Notes under the pieces: generated by a model
Database searches by the model: none
The model's input: only the letters and a program-made list of their open reading frames with translations
What the model was told of the DNA's origin: nothing
Shown here: piece by piece, positions 13,281-26,592 of the stretch
Layout: each line of letters begins with the position of its first letter
Position numbering within the stretch: the first letter of the stretch is position 1
Position numbers and translations under genes: made by a program
DNA from: Candolleomyces eurysporus
Taxonomy: Eukaryota; Basidiomycota; Agaricomycetes; Agaricales; Psathyrellaceae
Direction: 5' to 3'
DNA length: 64,000 nucleotides
Assembly (NCBI GenBank): GCA_027579435.1
Contig: JANBPK010000787.1
Coordinates: 20,224-84,223, forward strand

Positions 13281-14203
13281 ATGGCCTGCCATGATCGTTA
13301 TCGGATCGAATGATTTCTCCTTGTCTATTTCCTCGTTTCCTTTCTTGTTTTCTTGGTAACGTCACCTCATAGTATCACTATCTATCTATTCCATTGTTTT
13401 CGGAGACGACGCACTTACGACCTGGTATTTATTTATTATGATCAACTTCCATTCTTGTATTCGTTTTATAACTTGCAACATAATGTACATAACGTATGCA
13501 CTTGGTACTATTTATTTCATGTCTCTAACTACACGCTCAATAAAGACCACTCACGACATAAGCTATCGCAACCAGGAACGAATCCGTTCTCCCGGAGTCC
13601 TTCAATAACGGTGGCGTCTTTCGGGTTGATCTCAAAAGTTGACTTGATGAACAGACCCACCTCCAGCGCTTGATCATACTTACGTCTGCATGATTGGGTC
13701 CGCAATCGGGAGACGTCTGAGAACGTTGGATGGACTGGTCTGTCTCCTGGGAGACGCTCAAAATAGCGCCTCGGCTAACAAAAATGTGGGTCAGCAAGTT
13801 TCGGTTCCCTAATTTAGGAATCGAAATGTCCATTGTCTGCGCAGTTGTCTGAAAGTCTTTGAGTCCAAGAGGGACATAGACTGGCTATCTGCGCACCAAT
13901 GATGGGCTAGAATCAGGTAACAGGGCGTGACTATCTCAGTTCAAGAGCTACTTGGGGTGTCAAGCTCTTTTAATAGCCCAAGTGGCGTGTCATCGTGAGT
14001 TGACATTCGACGTGGTGAGAAGTGAAGCTTGCGGAGGCAATAATATCCTCGAAGCACATATGTATTTCGAAGCAATAATTATCCCTGCTCAATCCCTTTT
14101 GGTCTTACCTCTCCATCCATCTGACCACCTCGCCCATCTGTACGAGAGAATGCGTCGATGATTTCTCCTATCTACCACTCGAAGTAACGTTGGACTAAAA
14201 AGG
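13281..14203. other. STE12 3' region and D1 upstream region
   Basis: No gene recognised. AT-rich sequence with AATAAA-like signals near 13540 (CAATAAAG) would suit STE12 mRNA 3' ends. The remainder is presumably the D1 promoter. Confidence 0.5.
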
Positions 14204-16097
14204 ATGGAAGGAATAACGGATCCGGCGCTGCTTAGCATGATTAAAATAGGGAGGGCATCGTTGCACGTTAAGGTCAGAGATCTTCCATTCGAATTGGAAT
14301 TTTTAATTGAATCAAGCCACACAATGCATAGTATATGAACGGTGCGTTTATTCAATTATGTATACCTAATGCCCTCGTGGTTGACTTGGATACTTTGCAG
14401 TCCTCAGCGTCACCCTTCTGGTATGTTTTTGCTTCCGCGTCGACTCCACCATCAAAACTCATTGATCTCGACCTCGCCAAGTTTTATGACTTGCTGCTTA
14501 CGCTCGACCTCGAAGTACGCCTTAAATCAAGCTCTTAACGACCCCGGAGGGGTTAGGACTGACAGCGCCCGCAGATAGCTTTGATTTGGTCGAAGAAATG
14601 GAACGCGGTCATAGGGGTTTTTATGCTGGCGCGGTATTCAGCGTTCATTGACCTGCCGCTGGTTCTCGTCTGTGAGCAATTCACTTTCCCCTTACTTCAC
14701 CATTCTACGTGCCTTACGAAGCACTATGATTTTATGCAGACTCATTACGCCCAAATAACTCTCTGAAGGTCTGTACTTTGACACATTATCGAGAACTGAC
14801 GTTGAGTCTCTCCCCCAGCTCTGCAAAATAATCAATGCTCTAACAGTCTGTAAGATCATCAATGCATTCGGCACTTATTTTTGGAATGAATCTAATCTGA
14901 ACCAGGGTTGACGGCCTTTGGAGTGGCTTTTACCGAGGCTATTCTAGTGATTCGCACGTATGGGCTTGCCGGAAGCAACAGGAAATTTCTAATTTACCTG
15001 GTAGCCCAATTCACGGTAAGTGCACCGTCTGTTGAAACGACGAGACACAATGCTCACAAGTAGCCTACTGATATCAGGCTATTTGCATAGCAGTTCTCGT
15101 GATTCTTGGGCTAACTGTCAGAACCTTGACCTGTAGGTCTCATCTTCCGCAAGCATCTCCGACAAGTGTTCTCATTCCCATGCAGACAGCGACCTCCCGG
15201 TCCCAAGCGTCCACGGATGCTACCTTTCAGGTGGTAGTCCCTTGCTCTTCCTTGCGTTCATCCTTCTCCTTCTTCATGAAGTTAGTAAGTACCTCTTCCG
15301 CTCAGCGTCAATTTATTGCGTAGCTAATGCTGGACGATCGATAGTCGTTATGGTCATTACACTAGTAATTGGTTTCAGGAAATATCGCAACCTTCGCACA
15401 CCTCTCATCAGGACGTTATATCGTGATGGGACCATCTTCTTTGTTCTCATCTTTCGTGAGCACTTCTTATTAGGCTGATGCAACCCGAGGATTCACCAAT
15501 GTTTCTCTTTTCTGCTTGTCTTTCTATCAGTGGTATCACTCGCTAATATCGTAAATCTAGCGGCTGGTGTTGTGAGTTACTTTTCTTCCGTGTTTCGATC
15601 TGGTATTTCATTTGGTACTGAGGTTTTCTGACTCTTTCAGCCGGAATATCTTGACCTCTTTACCACGTAAGTCCCACCCTGTGTGCCGTCCCAAGCCGCC
15701 TGCTTATCATGAGCGTTTCCCAGCTTCCAACGAGTCGTACATAGCGTTCTCGCGACTCGGATACTCCTCAACGTCCGCGAGGCCGCCCAGGTGGACGCCA
15801 TCGAAATCGCTCTCTCCGACATGAACTTTGCGGGGTCCACATCCGGGGGAACTACGACAGGCGCCTCATCAAACCCAGAGTATCAATCAAAGACCATCAT
15901 CGAATCCAACAAAACTCAAACTGTGACAGAAAGTCCGACGGCATCGAGATCATTTAATTCTCGGCGGAATCCTCAGTCACGCTCNGGGGGGATTGGAATC
16001 ACAGACTCAAAACGCGAGTACGACGAATGATGATGATAACAGAGGAAGCTCGACCAGACGGGCTGAATTGTTTTCGATTACCGAGGAGGCGAAATGA
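14204..16097 (+). CDS. DUF6533-like 7TM membrane protein, copy D1
   Basis: A multi-exon gene of about 13-14 exons. Exon 1 (14204-14272) ends in Lys, followed by a 10-base exon (14332-14341), a 20-base exon (14401-14420) and a 33-base exon (14482-14514), giving YMNVLSVTLL then FYDLLLTLDLE. Later blocks include LARYSAFIDLPLVL, AILVIRTYGLAGSNRKFLIY, TPLIRTLYRDGTIFF and the last-exon motif FQRVVHSVLATRILL. About seven hydrophobic segments are predicted. The SLTLLxYDYLxTLxxE opening is the DUF6533 family pattern as I know it from Agaricomycetes; no biochemical role is established. An N at 15985 precedes a G run. Dropping it extends the tail to a stop at 16095-16097 (ending ITEEAK); keeping it gives a shorter end at 16030. 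D1 resembles D2 more than D3-D5. Confidence 0.75.
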
Positions 16098-17512
16098 GCC
16101 AGTAGCTAGATATATACACGATTCAAGCTGTAATATTTATTGTAGGATAGCCTCTTTGAAGCCCACGGACGAGCTTCGACCTCGAAAACAGGTATCTTGA
16201 GTGTTGTGTAGCGTCGAAGACCTGGCGAGAAAGGTGAAGAAGGATTTTCTTCCCAACATTACACTGGAACAAGTTGACGCCGCGGCGCTAAGGGTGCGGA
16301 GAAAGGGCGAAAACATCCCTGTCGTGCACTCTTTCGCCTAACCTCATATGTTCAAGGCCTACATCCAATATCTACAACTGGGACATGAAGCTCATATTAA
16401 ACAATGTTTCTCATAGTAGACAATTATCGGGTGTCCGCTCGGCTCATGGGAGAATGGGGTGAAATATCTTTGGCCTTGGGACCAATAAATTGCCAAATAC
16501 ATGTCGAGCACGCGTTTGGCGAGTAAATTGACGTGAGGCAGTCATGAGCCGAAGAGCTGTTCGCCAGTGAACGAGAGTCACTTTGCACCGGAATTAGAAA
16601 ACAGGCTTCCTTTCATGGAAACACCAAAAAGCCAAGACATTTGACGTTTGACGATTGTGAATAGATATGGGTATAAATAGTGGGACGCTGATAATCGCGT
16701 TCATNCCCCCTCTTTTTCCCCTTCCCCCATCATCTCCCTTCATTCCGATGGAGCATATACGCCATCCCATTCAGTCTTTATATGCTCACCGCCCATCATG
16801 CATCATCCTCTGCGGGCGGCATATGCCTTAGGCTCCGGACCTCACTTTCCCCGCACTGAATTGCTCGTACGCGCACCTCATAACGATTCACTTGCCGAAA
16901 GCACTCGCCTGCCCTTTGTGATTTGACGTCGTCATTGACGTCGCCACAAGCTCGTGTTCTAGGGCACTTTGATGGCGCGAAAATGGGTTCTATGCGCGCA
17001 GGCTTCCGTCTTGCGCGTCCCTGGAGTAGCCATAAGCTTCTGCTATGGAGAACCGTATCGCCCTTTTCTTCCCCATGAGTAAGAGCTACTGATTCGAGCT
17101 GAAGACGATCGCGCGAGGCACTGCCAGATTTAGCGCCCCTATCGCTAAGGGGAAAAAAGGGGGAGATAGTTGTGGTCAGATTTCATATCGCGTAAGTGCA
17201 GACAATACATTCGAGCTAATGCGAAGGTACTGACCTTTAAGCTTTAATACTAGTATCCGTCCCGGGAAAGCAGACTCGGACGAGGCTCGGCAACAGCCGA
17301 TTGTGTGGGAATTTACCCGAAATAGTGCAACATAATTGCAGAATAAATCGTACACGTGTTGAGCATCCGACCACCACGACGAGGGTGCGAGGACGTCGTC
17401 CAGCACAGTATTGGCCAGCAAGAGCTTCCCGGTACGTAGTCGAGCTAATTGACGCGTAGGGACCCTTCTTACCGACAGCCAGGCCCTGTTAATCTGAGTG
17501 CAGGGGCACGTC
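16098..17512. promoter_or_regulatory. Intergenic region upstream of the Msb1-like gene, with TATA box
   Basis: No gene recognised. A clear TATAAATA lies at 16672-16679, followed by a pyrimidine-rich block at 16705-16740. If this TATA serves the Msb1-like gene, the leader would be about 800 bases, so either an upstream intron or another short transcript is possible. Unassigned small ATG frames occur near 16749. Confidence 0.4.
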
Positions 17513-20500
17513 ATGCCCTCCTTTCTCACCAAAGTTTTCGGACGTAAAAAGGACGGCGGCGACGAATCTCCAGGGTCCCGGTCGAACAACGGGGAGCTCC
17601 TCGATGGCAAATTCGAAGATGTCTCCCCGACCATCTCTCCGAGCGTAGCCAACTTCCCGGAATTGCAAACAAATGGCAGTCCTCGTGGACGGGGCACGGA
17701 GAGGACCCACTCAGACTCGCGCCTGCGCACTTTCTTTAGGTCCAGATCGCGTCCTGCCTCGCCTACGCGACAACACAGCAAGGCGGACGAACTTCCAACT
17801 CTCTCACTCAGCCNTTTTTTCTCAAGATGCCCCCGCCTTCGATGATTCCCAACTTCTATTGACCGACAAAGCGATCGGAGAGCGCAGGTTGACGCCGGTC
17901 GAAGCCGTCGGTCTCGTCAAAGCATGTTCTCAAGCTATCAACAACCGAGGTTTGTTTTCCGAACGCTTCATATTGCGTCGACTGACAGCGTTCTTCAGGT
18001 ATTGAAACCCTTGGAATTATGAACCCCCATTGGTACTCTGCATCTCCCGACGTCCAACGTCGTCTCATCTCCTTGTTCATCCACTCCTTGACGGCAAAGA
18101 GCCCCTTAACTGGACTCCCCTCCTTTACATCTGAAATCAACGACACTCGATCCCCACACGACGTAGCAGCCGTTTTGCGTTGGGGATTACGCCACATTCA
18201 ACTTCAAGGCAATGGCCTTGGTCGCAATGAAGATTGGTACCGAAGCTTCTTTGATGAGGAACGCAAGGCAGAGTATCCTCCGAAAGCGTTTACACAAACT
18301 CTGGCTCCCCTAATCCCCTCGGAACACCTTGAGCTGCTTCAGGAGGTGTTGGAAATCTTCTCGAGCTTGGCTGCCCATGCGGAGACCAACAGTACATCCG
18401 GCAGCAAACTCTCAAAGGTCTTTGGACTGTGGCTGCTCAATGCACATCGCGTGGAATCGAAGGACGACTGGCGGAGCTTCTACGAGAGGTGGGAGGTGGC
18501 CGGACGCCAGTTGGAGCACGTCTTCTTCGCTCGCATTCGGTGAGTCTCCATCAATTTCTCATTTGGATGACTCTAATTATTACGGTAGGGACGAGGCGGT
18601 GGAGAATCGGGTGCCGACTCGCTTGATAAACATTGTTCGCAGATATCCCTTTTATGAAGATACCAACTCCCCCACCACTGATCTTCGGCTCCTCCCTCGG
18701 TCCGGACTCACTACACGTGTTCACGATGCCCTCCTCGTGCGGCTCGAGACCGAACTACCCAGCACCAGGTTCCGGCCCAAATCCAAGGTCCATCCACTCC
18801 GGCTCATCGCAGAAGCGCTGTCGACCGCGATCGACGACACTGAATATTCAGGACTGTGGAAGAAGATCGTCGATGTGTCAAAGACCGAAGGGACCGGAAC
18901 TCCACTCTCGCGAATCTTCTCCGAAGAAACCATCCGCTTCCTCTCCCTCCTGCCATACGACGGCGCGGGTGACGACAAATCACCAGCGTTAAGCCTTCTC
19001 CCCCTCACCCCCTCGTCTCCCAGAGCCAAAAGACTGTCATTCTCTCTATCGGAGTTCACGGACGAGATCAAGAGGACTAATTCCACCCAGAGCAAGTTAA
19101 CTGCTGCTAGTCCCAGTCCGCTTTCTCCCCTTACCTCCGATGCCGACTGGTCGCTCTTCGCTACGTCAGGTTTTGGGAACAGTCCGACACTTACACCACT
19201 CACATCAGCCTTGTTTAGTACTACAAGTGATGTAGAGCGCACATCGCCACCATCGAGGAAACCCAGTGCGCACAGCAAACACTCTGCTAGTGGCGCACCA
19301 AGGAAGAGTGTCGAATTCTCCCCAGCTATCCCTTCCGACGATTCCAAGTCGAGCGAATACCCTTCGAAGATCGAACTCGTGCAAATCGTCCAACTCGACG
19401 AAGCCTTCATCGATTTCTGGAGTGATACTTTGCTCGATCCCATTGCATCCGATTGGCCTGCCTTTGTGGTGTGCAGGGTCAAATCTTCGCTCGTACCTGA
19501 ACTCAAGTTCTCGCCTGCTGAAGGACAGGAGAAGACGCTTCAGTGGTTGGTGCTTGAGCAGGGATACACGATCAAGGCACCCCCTCCTCCTTCAGTTCCT
19601 GAATCAGCTACTTCAGCTACCGCCGAAAATATCGAGCGTCCAAGCTCACCACAGTCTGTGGGCAAGAAGCGGTTCTCGTTCTGGTCCCCATCTCGAACGG
19701 GCTCGTTCGCAAGTTCCATTGGGTCCACGTCGAAGAAGACCGGCAAGAAGTCTAGCGCGTATGAAAGAGGTCAGAGGGTTAGTGAGATGGGCGAGGTCGT
19801 GGAGGAATCAGCGAGTGCCGGTGGAGCTCCATTAACTTCGACTAGGAGTGCGGCGAGTACGATTGGTGGTGGACGAACGAGGAAGTTCAGGACTCCGGCT
19901 GCTGAGGATGTGGTTAGGGTTAGGATTCCGTCGCCACGGCGCAAGTCTGTGGACGTCAAGTCTCTTGATGCGACCGTTGCTTCGAAGAAGTCCACTGAAT
20001 CACCCGCAGAGGGTACGAGTGGTGCTGCTGTTGCGGTAGTTGCTGTTGCTCCGAAGGAGGAGGACAAGGCTGTCGTTCAAGCACCTGTCGCAGAGAAATC
20101 TGAGGAGACAAAGCCCATCGTCGAAGAGAAGGAGAAGGTCGAGGAGAAGAGCGCTGCTCCTGCCGAGGACATCCCAGTCTCTGTTACCACGAAGGAAGGC
20201 GAGGTTACTGCTGCTACTGAAGAGAAGAAACCAGTCGAGGAGCCTGCCCCAGTCGCCCAAACTCTTGAGGCTGCCCCAGCTGACGAGGAGAAAGCCAAAG
20301 CTGAAGCGGAGCAAGACACCTCTCGCGCTCTCCCTGTCGAGGACGTCCCCGCTGTCGTTGAAGAAGCCAAACCGCCTGCTCCCGAGACTCAACCCGCCCC
20401 GGTCGTAGAAGAGAAGAAGCCTGTCCCAGTTGAAGAGAAGATAGAGCCTGTTGTCGAGGAGAAGAGTGAGCCAGTCGTCGAGAAAGCAGCCAAGCCCGCC

Positions 20501-23500
20501 GAGCTTACCCCTACCGCAGCTAAAGAACCTACCAATGGGTCCGTATCGGCATCGGAAAAGGCAAAGGAGAAGGAGAAAGAGAAGACCATTGCCTCTCCAG
20601 AGCCCGCATCTGTCATTCCTAAAGGCGCTGTGAAGAGTCTTTTGGCTAGGTTCCAGGGGAAGAAGGATAAGAAGGAGAAGGAGAAGGCCGTCCCATCTCC
20701 AGTGCCTGTCGAGAAGAAGACTGTTGCACCAACACCAGTCCCGGTGAAGGAGGCGAAGGGGGTCGAGGAGGCTTCTACAAGTGCCGCCGGCTCCACTGCT
20801 GCAGCAGTCGTCGCTGCTGGTGTGGTCGCTGGCGTTGCTGCTGGTGTGGCTGCCGTTACAGCGAAGAAGGCGGAGAAGAAGGAAGAGGTGGTGGAGAAGG
20901 CTGCTCCTGCAGCGGAGGCTGCGACTGAGCCAACTCCCGTGGTTGAGGAGACAAAGCCAGCGGAAGAGCCGACGAAACCAGCTGAAGTGCGGGAAGAAGA
21001 GACGAAGCTAGTCGAGGTGGAGGAGAAGGAGCCAGTTGCAGTCGCGGAGCCAACCACTGAAGATATTCCCGTCCTCGAGGTGGAGGAGATTACCGCTCGC
21101 GAAGTCCCAGCCGCNGAGGAACCAGTCGAAGTGGCAAAGGAGGAGAGTGCGCCTGCCGAGGAGACCACAGTCGCTGCCGAAGCCCCAGCTGAAGTCGAGG
21201 TCNCACCCGCTGCCGTCGAGGATCACGTCGTGCCTATCGAGGAGGCTACACCTGCTCCTAAAGAAGGTGAAACTGTTGTCGAAGCCACCCCTGAAGCTGA
21301 AGCCGAAGTACCTGCAGCCNTTGCCGAGGACGTCGTCGCNCCCGTTCCTGAAGCTGTTGGCGAGANGGAGATCAGCGTCTCACCTGCTGCTGCTGAGGAG
21401 GCCAGTGAACCAACACCTACAGTCGTNGTCAAGGATGAAGAACCGATTGAAGAGGCAAAGCCTGCTGCTGAGAGTGTCATCGTTGAGGAGAAGGAAACAT
21501 CAGCTCCAGCTGAAGAGTCCGCTGCTACTGCTGAGGAAGCTACCGCTCCCGTCGTTCCTCCTACTGAGGGTGAGAGTACTGTCTTTTCCTCTGATAGACA
21601 AGAGTCTGACGTTGTCTTATCAGCCGTTGCCATCGAGGAACCTGCAGCGCTCGCTGTTGTCGAAGAAGAGGTAACCGCTGTTCCTGTCGAAGCAGAGGCT
21701 CCAAGTCAGGAGGTTCCTGAAGGCGCTGTCGAAACACCTGATGACGACAGTGANATTCCAGTTGCTGAAGAGGCTCCCAAAGCCGACGTTGAAGACAAGG
21801 GAGCCGCAGTCGTCGAGTCTACATCAGCANCCTCTGAAGCCGAAGTTCCTGCTGAGGTCGAGACGAAGGAAGAACCAACAGAAGCTGAAGCCCCTGAAGA
21901 TGCACCGGCCCAAGATCGAGATGTCGCGACCGCTGTCCTGGCTACGATTCCAGTAGTGGAGGAGCCTGAAGAGAAAGTGGAAGCGTTGATCGAACCTGCT
22001 GCAGAGACAGTGTCAGTTGCCGGTGAGGGCACGGAGAGCTCAACGGAAGCCAAAGAAGTGGTCGATANCGTTGAAATCACGGCTGCTCAGAACGGTTCAG
22101 CACCCNCTGTTTCATTGGATACCCCCGTACTTGATACCCAAGATCGTTCTGTCCCCGAAGCCCACGCTGAGGTTGAGGACGCCACCAAGCAAGATCAGCC
22201 TGAAGGTGGTCATTCCTCGTAGTATTTCTTACATTCATCTAATATTGCTTTCTATCTCTCCTTTCTTTTCTAATAGCTACTACGGATCCGCTCGTTGAAT
22301 CACATACTGTTGCCAATCCTGATAATCAACCGCCTCCTGACGCCGACGCAACCAAGGTTAATTCATTCTAAAAATATGCCATCAGTCAAGCTAACGCTTT
22401 ACTTAGGAACCCTTGGCAGATNCAACNAGCGCTGCGGAACGGGAAGGTCTGTTTTCCACGTTTCGTTTCATTATGTACACGTTGATTCATTAATTTCTAG
22501 CCGAAGAGCCTCAAGGCAGTGAAACAATCCAGNAGACTGCGGAGTCTGGCATCGAGGCTGAGCCAACNGGTGAGTGCATTGCCCTCGAAGATGCAACCTG
22601 TNTTGAATCGCTTTGCATAGACAAGGATGGGGTGGATGAGATCAAAGCAACCAGTNCAGAGCCTCATGTTGTCCCGGCAACCGAGGAGCCGATCATTGAA
22701 GCGCCCACNGGATCGGGAGATGAGATCGTGACAGTTGACGGTGGCACTGGTAAGAATCAATTCCTCCTCTCGAACGNGCNCAGCTCATGAATNANNAGAC
22801 GANATANGCCAACTCGCTGAGGTTTCCGAGGCTCCTATTCAGGACGATTCAGAGGTCNGAGAAGAACCTGCTCCAGTAGAAGANGATTCTGTCGAAACAG
22901 AAGAGACCCATGCTCCTGAACCTCTGAGCAGGCTCGACNCTGTTGCTNTTGCTTCTGATGACGCCGATCTGCCAGCAAACGACGACACAGCNCCTAAAGC
23001 TTCAGACANCGAGGCGGTGGTCNGTACTGCAGCGAAGGAGTTGACNCCNNCNCCCGAAGAAACNACGGTGGAAGCAGGAAGCACTCTCGAAGCTGAAGAG
23101 TCCACTCTGGTATCACAGCCCCAAGAGGANNNNNNNNNNNNNNNNNNNNNNNNNNNNNNNNNNNNNNNNNNNNNNNNNNNNNNNNNNNNNNNNNNNNNNN
23201 NNNNNNNNNNNNNNNNNNNNNNNNNNNNNNNNNNNNNNNNNNNNNNNNNNNNNNNNNNNNNNNNNNNNNNNNNNNNNNNNNNNNNNNNNNNNNNNNNNNN
23301 NNNNNNNNNNNNNNNNNNNNNNNNNNNNNNNNNNNNNNNNNNNNNNNNNNNNNNNNNNNNNNNNNNNNNNNNNNNNNNNNNNNNNNNNNNNNNNNNNNNN
23401 NNNNNNNNNNNNNNNNNNNNNNNNNNNNNNNNNNNNNNNNNNNNNNNNNAGAAAGAGACGNGGACGAGNTGGAAGAGGNTGCTCNAGAGNNAGTGNTCGA

Positions 23501-26500
23501 GGCTNAAGATGGCTCCACGNCAATCCCTGCTGGTGCACAAGATGAAGCTCCCGAGAAGGATGACNTCTCTCCNGANTCGGTANCACTGGAGGATGTGAAG
23601 TCGGTTGACCATTCGACAACNTCTNCTCAATCTGGCGATGCTGAAGTCGGGGAAAACACGAACGCAGAGGTTCAGGAGACGGAATNGGAAGNATCCAGGG
23701 ATCTTGGCACAGNTGAAGATTCCAGCAGCNCGGACGTGGTCGTAGAGACGACAGAAGANGTTGTCGTTGAGGAGGCTAGCGAANCGCAACCGTCAGGGGA
23801 ACAGAACTTTGGCGAGAGCAGCACGATTTCGCAGGAGGCTGCCATCGATGTGCCGACTGTCGAAGATGCTCCTATTACCACAGCTGAGCCTCGTGGGGCT
23901 GACAAGGAAAGAGACCACAAACTAGAAGAAGAGGTCGAAGGCGCTCCATTCGAGAAAGGCCCTAGTCAAGCAGAAGAAGGCACTCCAGAGCAGGAAACTC
24001 GAGTCGACGGAGAGGAGAATGCAGCGTCGGACGCACCCGTGGGGGATGAAGTTATTGCTAGTGATGACTCGAAACTCGACCAGTCGACCGAAGAGCAGCA
24101 AGCACCAACNGAAGAAACCACNTTCCAGGTTCCCCTTGAAGTTGAATCCGTCCAGAAAGAAGCCGAGCCAGNGGTTGAACCATCTCAAGCTGCGCACTCN
24201 GTCGCNCTTGAATCANCTCTTCCGGTTGNNNAGACCGCACCGACTGCAGAGGCCAGTCCAACACTTCAGATCGAAGAACCCTCNCTAGATGACGAAGCCN
24301 TGAAGCAAGAAGAACCTGCAGTTATCNACGAATCTGACGCCTCCAGCNTCCTCTCCAGCGTCCCTCACTTAGAGCNNCTCAATACCAAGGATGACGACCC
24401 CTCCAACGAGCTTGTCGAGCTCCCGGCAGTTCCCCTCGCAGAGGCTCCGGTCTTTACTAGCGCCTCAGCTTCCGCACACGCTCGAGTTCCCGTAGCTGAC
24501 CTTAGTGATGATTCTTCGGATNCCCATCCCGCCCACGCAAAGCATTCGNCAGTCGAGGACCTACCNGCCGCGNTTGANCACACGCTAGAAGTCGGTTCTA
24601 CCCCATCTGCGGAAGCATTGCTGGATGCTGTCCAAGGTCATGGTCGAGCTNCAATAGAGGCTTCACCTGCGGGTGACNCTTCNAACGAAAATGCAGGGCT
24701 TCAAGCCATTCCAGTGATCCATACCGAAGACGCTCCTGATGACGAAACAAAACGNGTCCCTGCCCCTCTGGACCTCCGGCTCGCGGAGACATTGTCTGTA
24801 GCTCAAGATCTGCCCTCCGCTATTGAACAGGCCGCCGTGGCAGGNTTGACACCGGAAGCGTTGCTGGACGCCGTCCAAGCCACACTTTCTGCCACCGTTT
24901 TCGCGCCTGAACCTGCTGCTNCAACCATTACAGCCCAAGATGAAGACGAGAAAGACNAGCAGGNCATTGAAGCACCTTCAGTACCTATCCTCAATGGAAA
25001 TGGGCATCANCACGCCCCAGGCTCGGTAATCGCTCCTGAAACTGGACAATCGAAGGAACCCCACTCGGGTGAGTAATATTGGCATATGATCAACACAACC
25101 TTGACNTTTCCCTCAAATTATAGCCACGACCACTGCTGAAGAACCCACTCAACCCACAACGGCGACTGAACATGAGAAACCAACCGAATCTACTTCCCTG
25201 GCCGCGGAGGAGCTAGCACCGCCTGTCGAGGTCCAGGATGCCGCAACCCCCATCGCTGAAGAGAAGACGGCCATATCTACATCCGTACTGCCAGACACGA
25301 CTCCAGCAACGGAAGAGGACACCACCGCTCAGGATGCTCTTGCTANCTCTGAACGAGAGGAGAANGCAACTATNGCCCCCGAGGCTGCATCNGCGACGAC
25401 TGAGGAACCTGCACCAAGACAGCCTCTCGAGCTGAACGACGATTCCAACGCGACAGGCGAGGAGCCCCAGCAAACGGTGGCTCCCGGTCTGGAAAATCCC
25501 AATCCTGCAGCTGAGGCGGCCTCTACCGTAGACGAACAGGATGGCACGGTTGGTACTGTCGAAGAATCACAACCAGCTGTTCATAGCGAAGCTTCCGCTG
25601 CAGAAGCTGAAGGAACTGCGGCCGTCGTCGCTGAAAAGGAATTCTCGGATGTTGGTATCGAGGTCCTTTCTCCCGCTGAAGAGCCGACACACATATCCGC
25701 TGAGGACGGCGAGGACGCTCCTGCAACGGTGGGAGAAGACAAGCCCAACGCTCCAAGTGAACCAGTACCTCCGACAACTGAAGAGACGCTCGCGGTTTCT
25801 GAAGGAAAGGAAGGTGACACCGCTGTCGCATCAGAGAAGCCTACCGTTGTTGACGAAGATTTGCCCACTACGTTGGATGACCGCCCAGCTATGGAAGAAG
25901 CTGAAGTTGCTACGGCGGTTGTTGAAGAGCCCACTGTTGAGGAGAGGAAGGACGTTCTTGCCATCGTTGAGCCCGATGTTGTTCAATTGGAGACAGTATC
26001 ACCCACCGCCCCTGAAGAAGCATCCTCTCCAGGCAAGTCGAGCTCACCGGCCGTGGACGAGAAGGAGGAAGTCACCGCAACAGTCACTGAGGAGAAATTT
26101 TCTGTCACGGAAGCCGAGCCGGAGGCTACCCTGAAGACTGAGGACGAACCGCTTCCCACAGCCGAAGAATCAATTCCGACCATCGAAAGCAAGGACGCCG
26201 TTGCCCTTCCTGAACCAGAGGCGGAGGAGGTAAATGTTATCCAGGAGGACGCTCCTGCCCCAGTCGTCGAATCAGAAACGGATGTGGCCGACACCGTCTC
26301 CGAACCGGAAGATAGAGTGAAGATCGAGGACGAATCCCTTTTCTCAGCAGGGAAGCCGGATGAAAGCAAGGAGCCCGTTGCTCTTCTCAGATCGGAGGGG
26401 AAGGAAGATGTCGCCGAGGATGCACCCTCCACCTCCGTTGTAGTGGATGAAGAAGATAAGGAGACTAGTGCTGCTGTCTCTGAACCGGTCATTGAGGGGA

Positions 26501-26592
26501 AGGATGCTGTCGTGGAAGATGAAGAGAAGGTGAAAGCGACTACAGGGACTGCTGAAGACGTGGCGTCCTCGATTGCTGGCACCGATGCCTAA
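17513..26592 (+). CDS. Msb1/Mug8-domain protein with giant acidic low-complexity tail
   Basis: Starts MPSFLTKVFGRKKDGGDESP. Exons 1-3 (17513-17949, 17999-18539, 18589-22205) encode a Ser-rich head and then a globular region: RRLTPVEAVGLVKACSQAI, RGIETLGIMNPHWYSASPDV, LISLFIHSLTAKSPLTGLPS. This matches the Msb1/Mug8 domain (yeast MSB1, fission yeast Mug8), linked to Rho/Cdc42 polarity and morphogenesis. From about residue 560 the chain becomes an extremely long Glu/Ala/Val/Pro/Lys-rich tail. Small introns join further exons beyond 22205 in phase (22277 onward, past the N gap, to a last exon beginning after 25124). The total is near 2850 residues. The N at 17814 before a T run is extra: removing it keeps the frame. 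A stop at 22220-22222 is avoided by splicing at the GAAG/gtggtc donor. Confidence 0.75.
23130..23449. other. Assembly gap inside the Msb1-like gene
   Basis: A run of 320 Ns. Both flanks are in the repetitive Glu/Ala-rich tail, which explains why assembly failed. The true length of the gap is unknown, so the tail length is approximate. Confidence 0.97.

Noticed and set aside
17176..17781. Minus-strand 201-codon open frame
   Set aside because: Overlaps the well-supported Msb1 start region on the opposite strand and shows no domain; a shadow frame.
20389..21168. Minus-strand 259-codon Ser/Thr-rich frame
   Set aside because: Antisense reading of the Glu/Ala/Val repeat, which naturally gives Ser/Thr/Ala-rich frames without stops.
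22206..22222. Stop codon of the Msb1-like gene at 22222
   Set aside because: A phase-correct donor at 22205 joins to 22277 and several further exons of the same composition, so I treat the stop as intronic.
22839..23789. Long minus-strand open frame over the N gap
   Set aside because: Most of it is N, which cannot create stops; it is opposite the Msb1-like tail and has no independent support.
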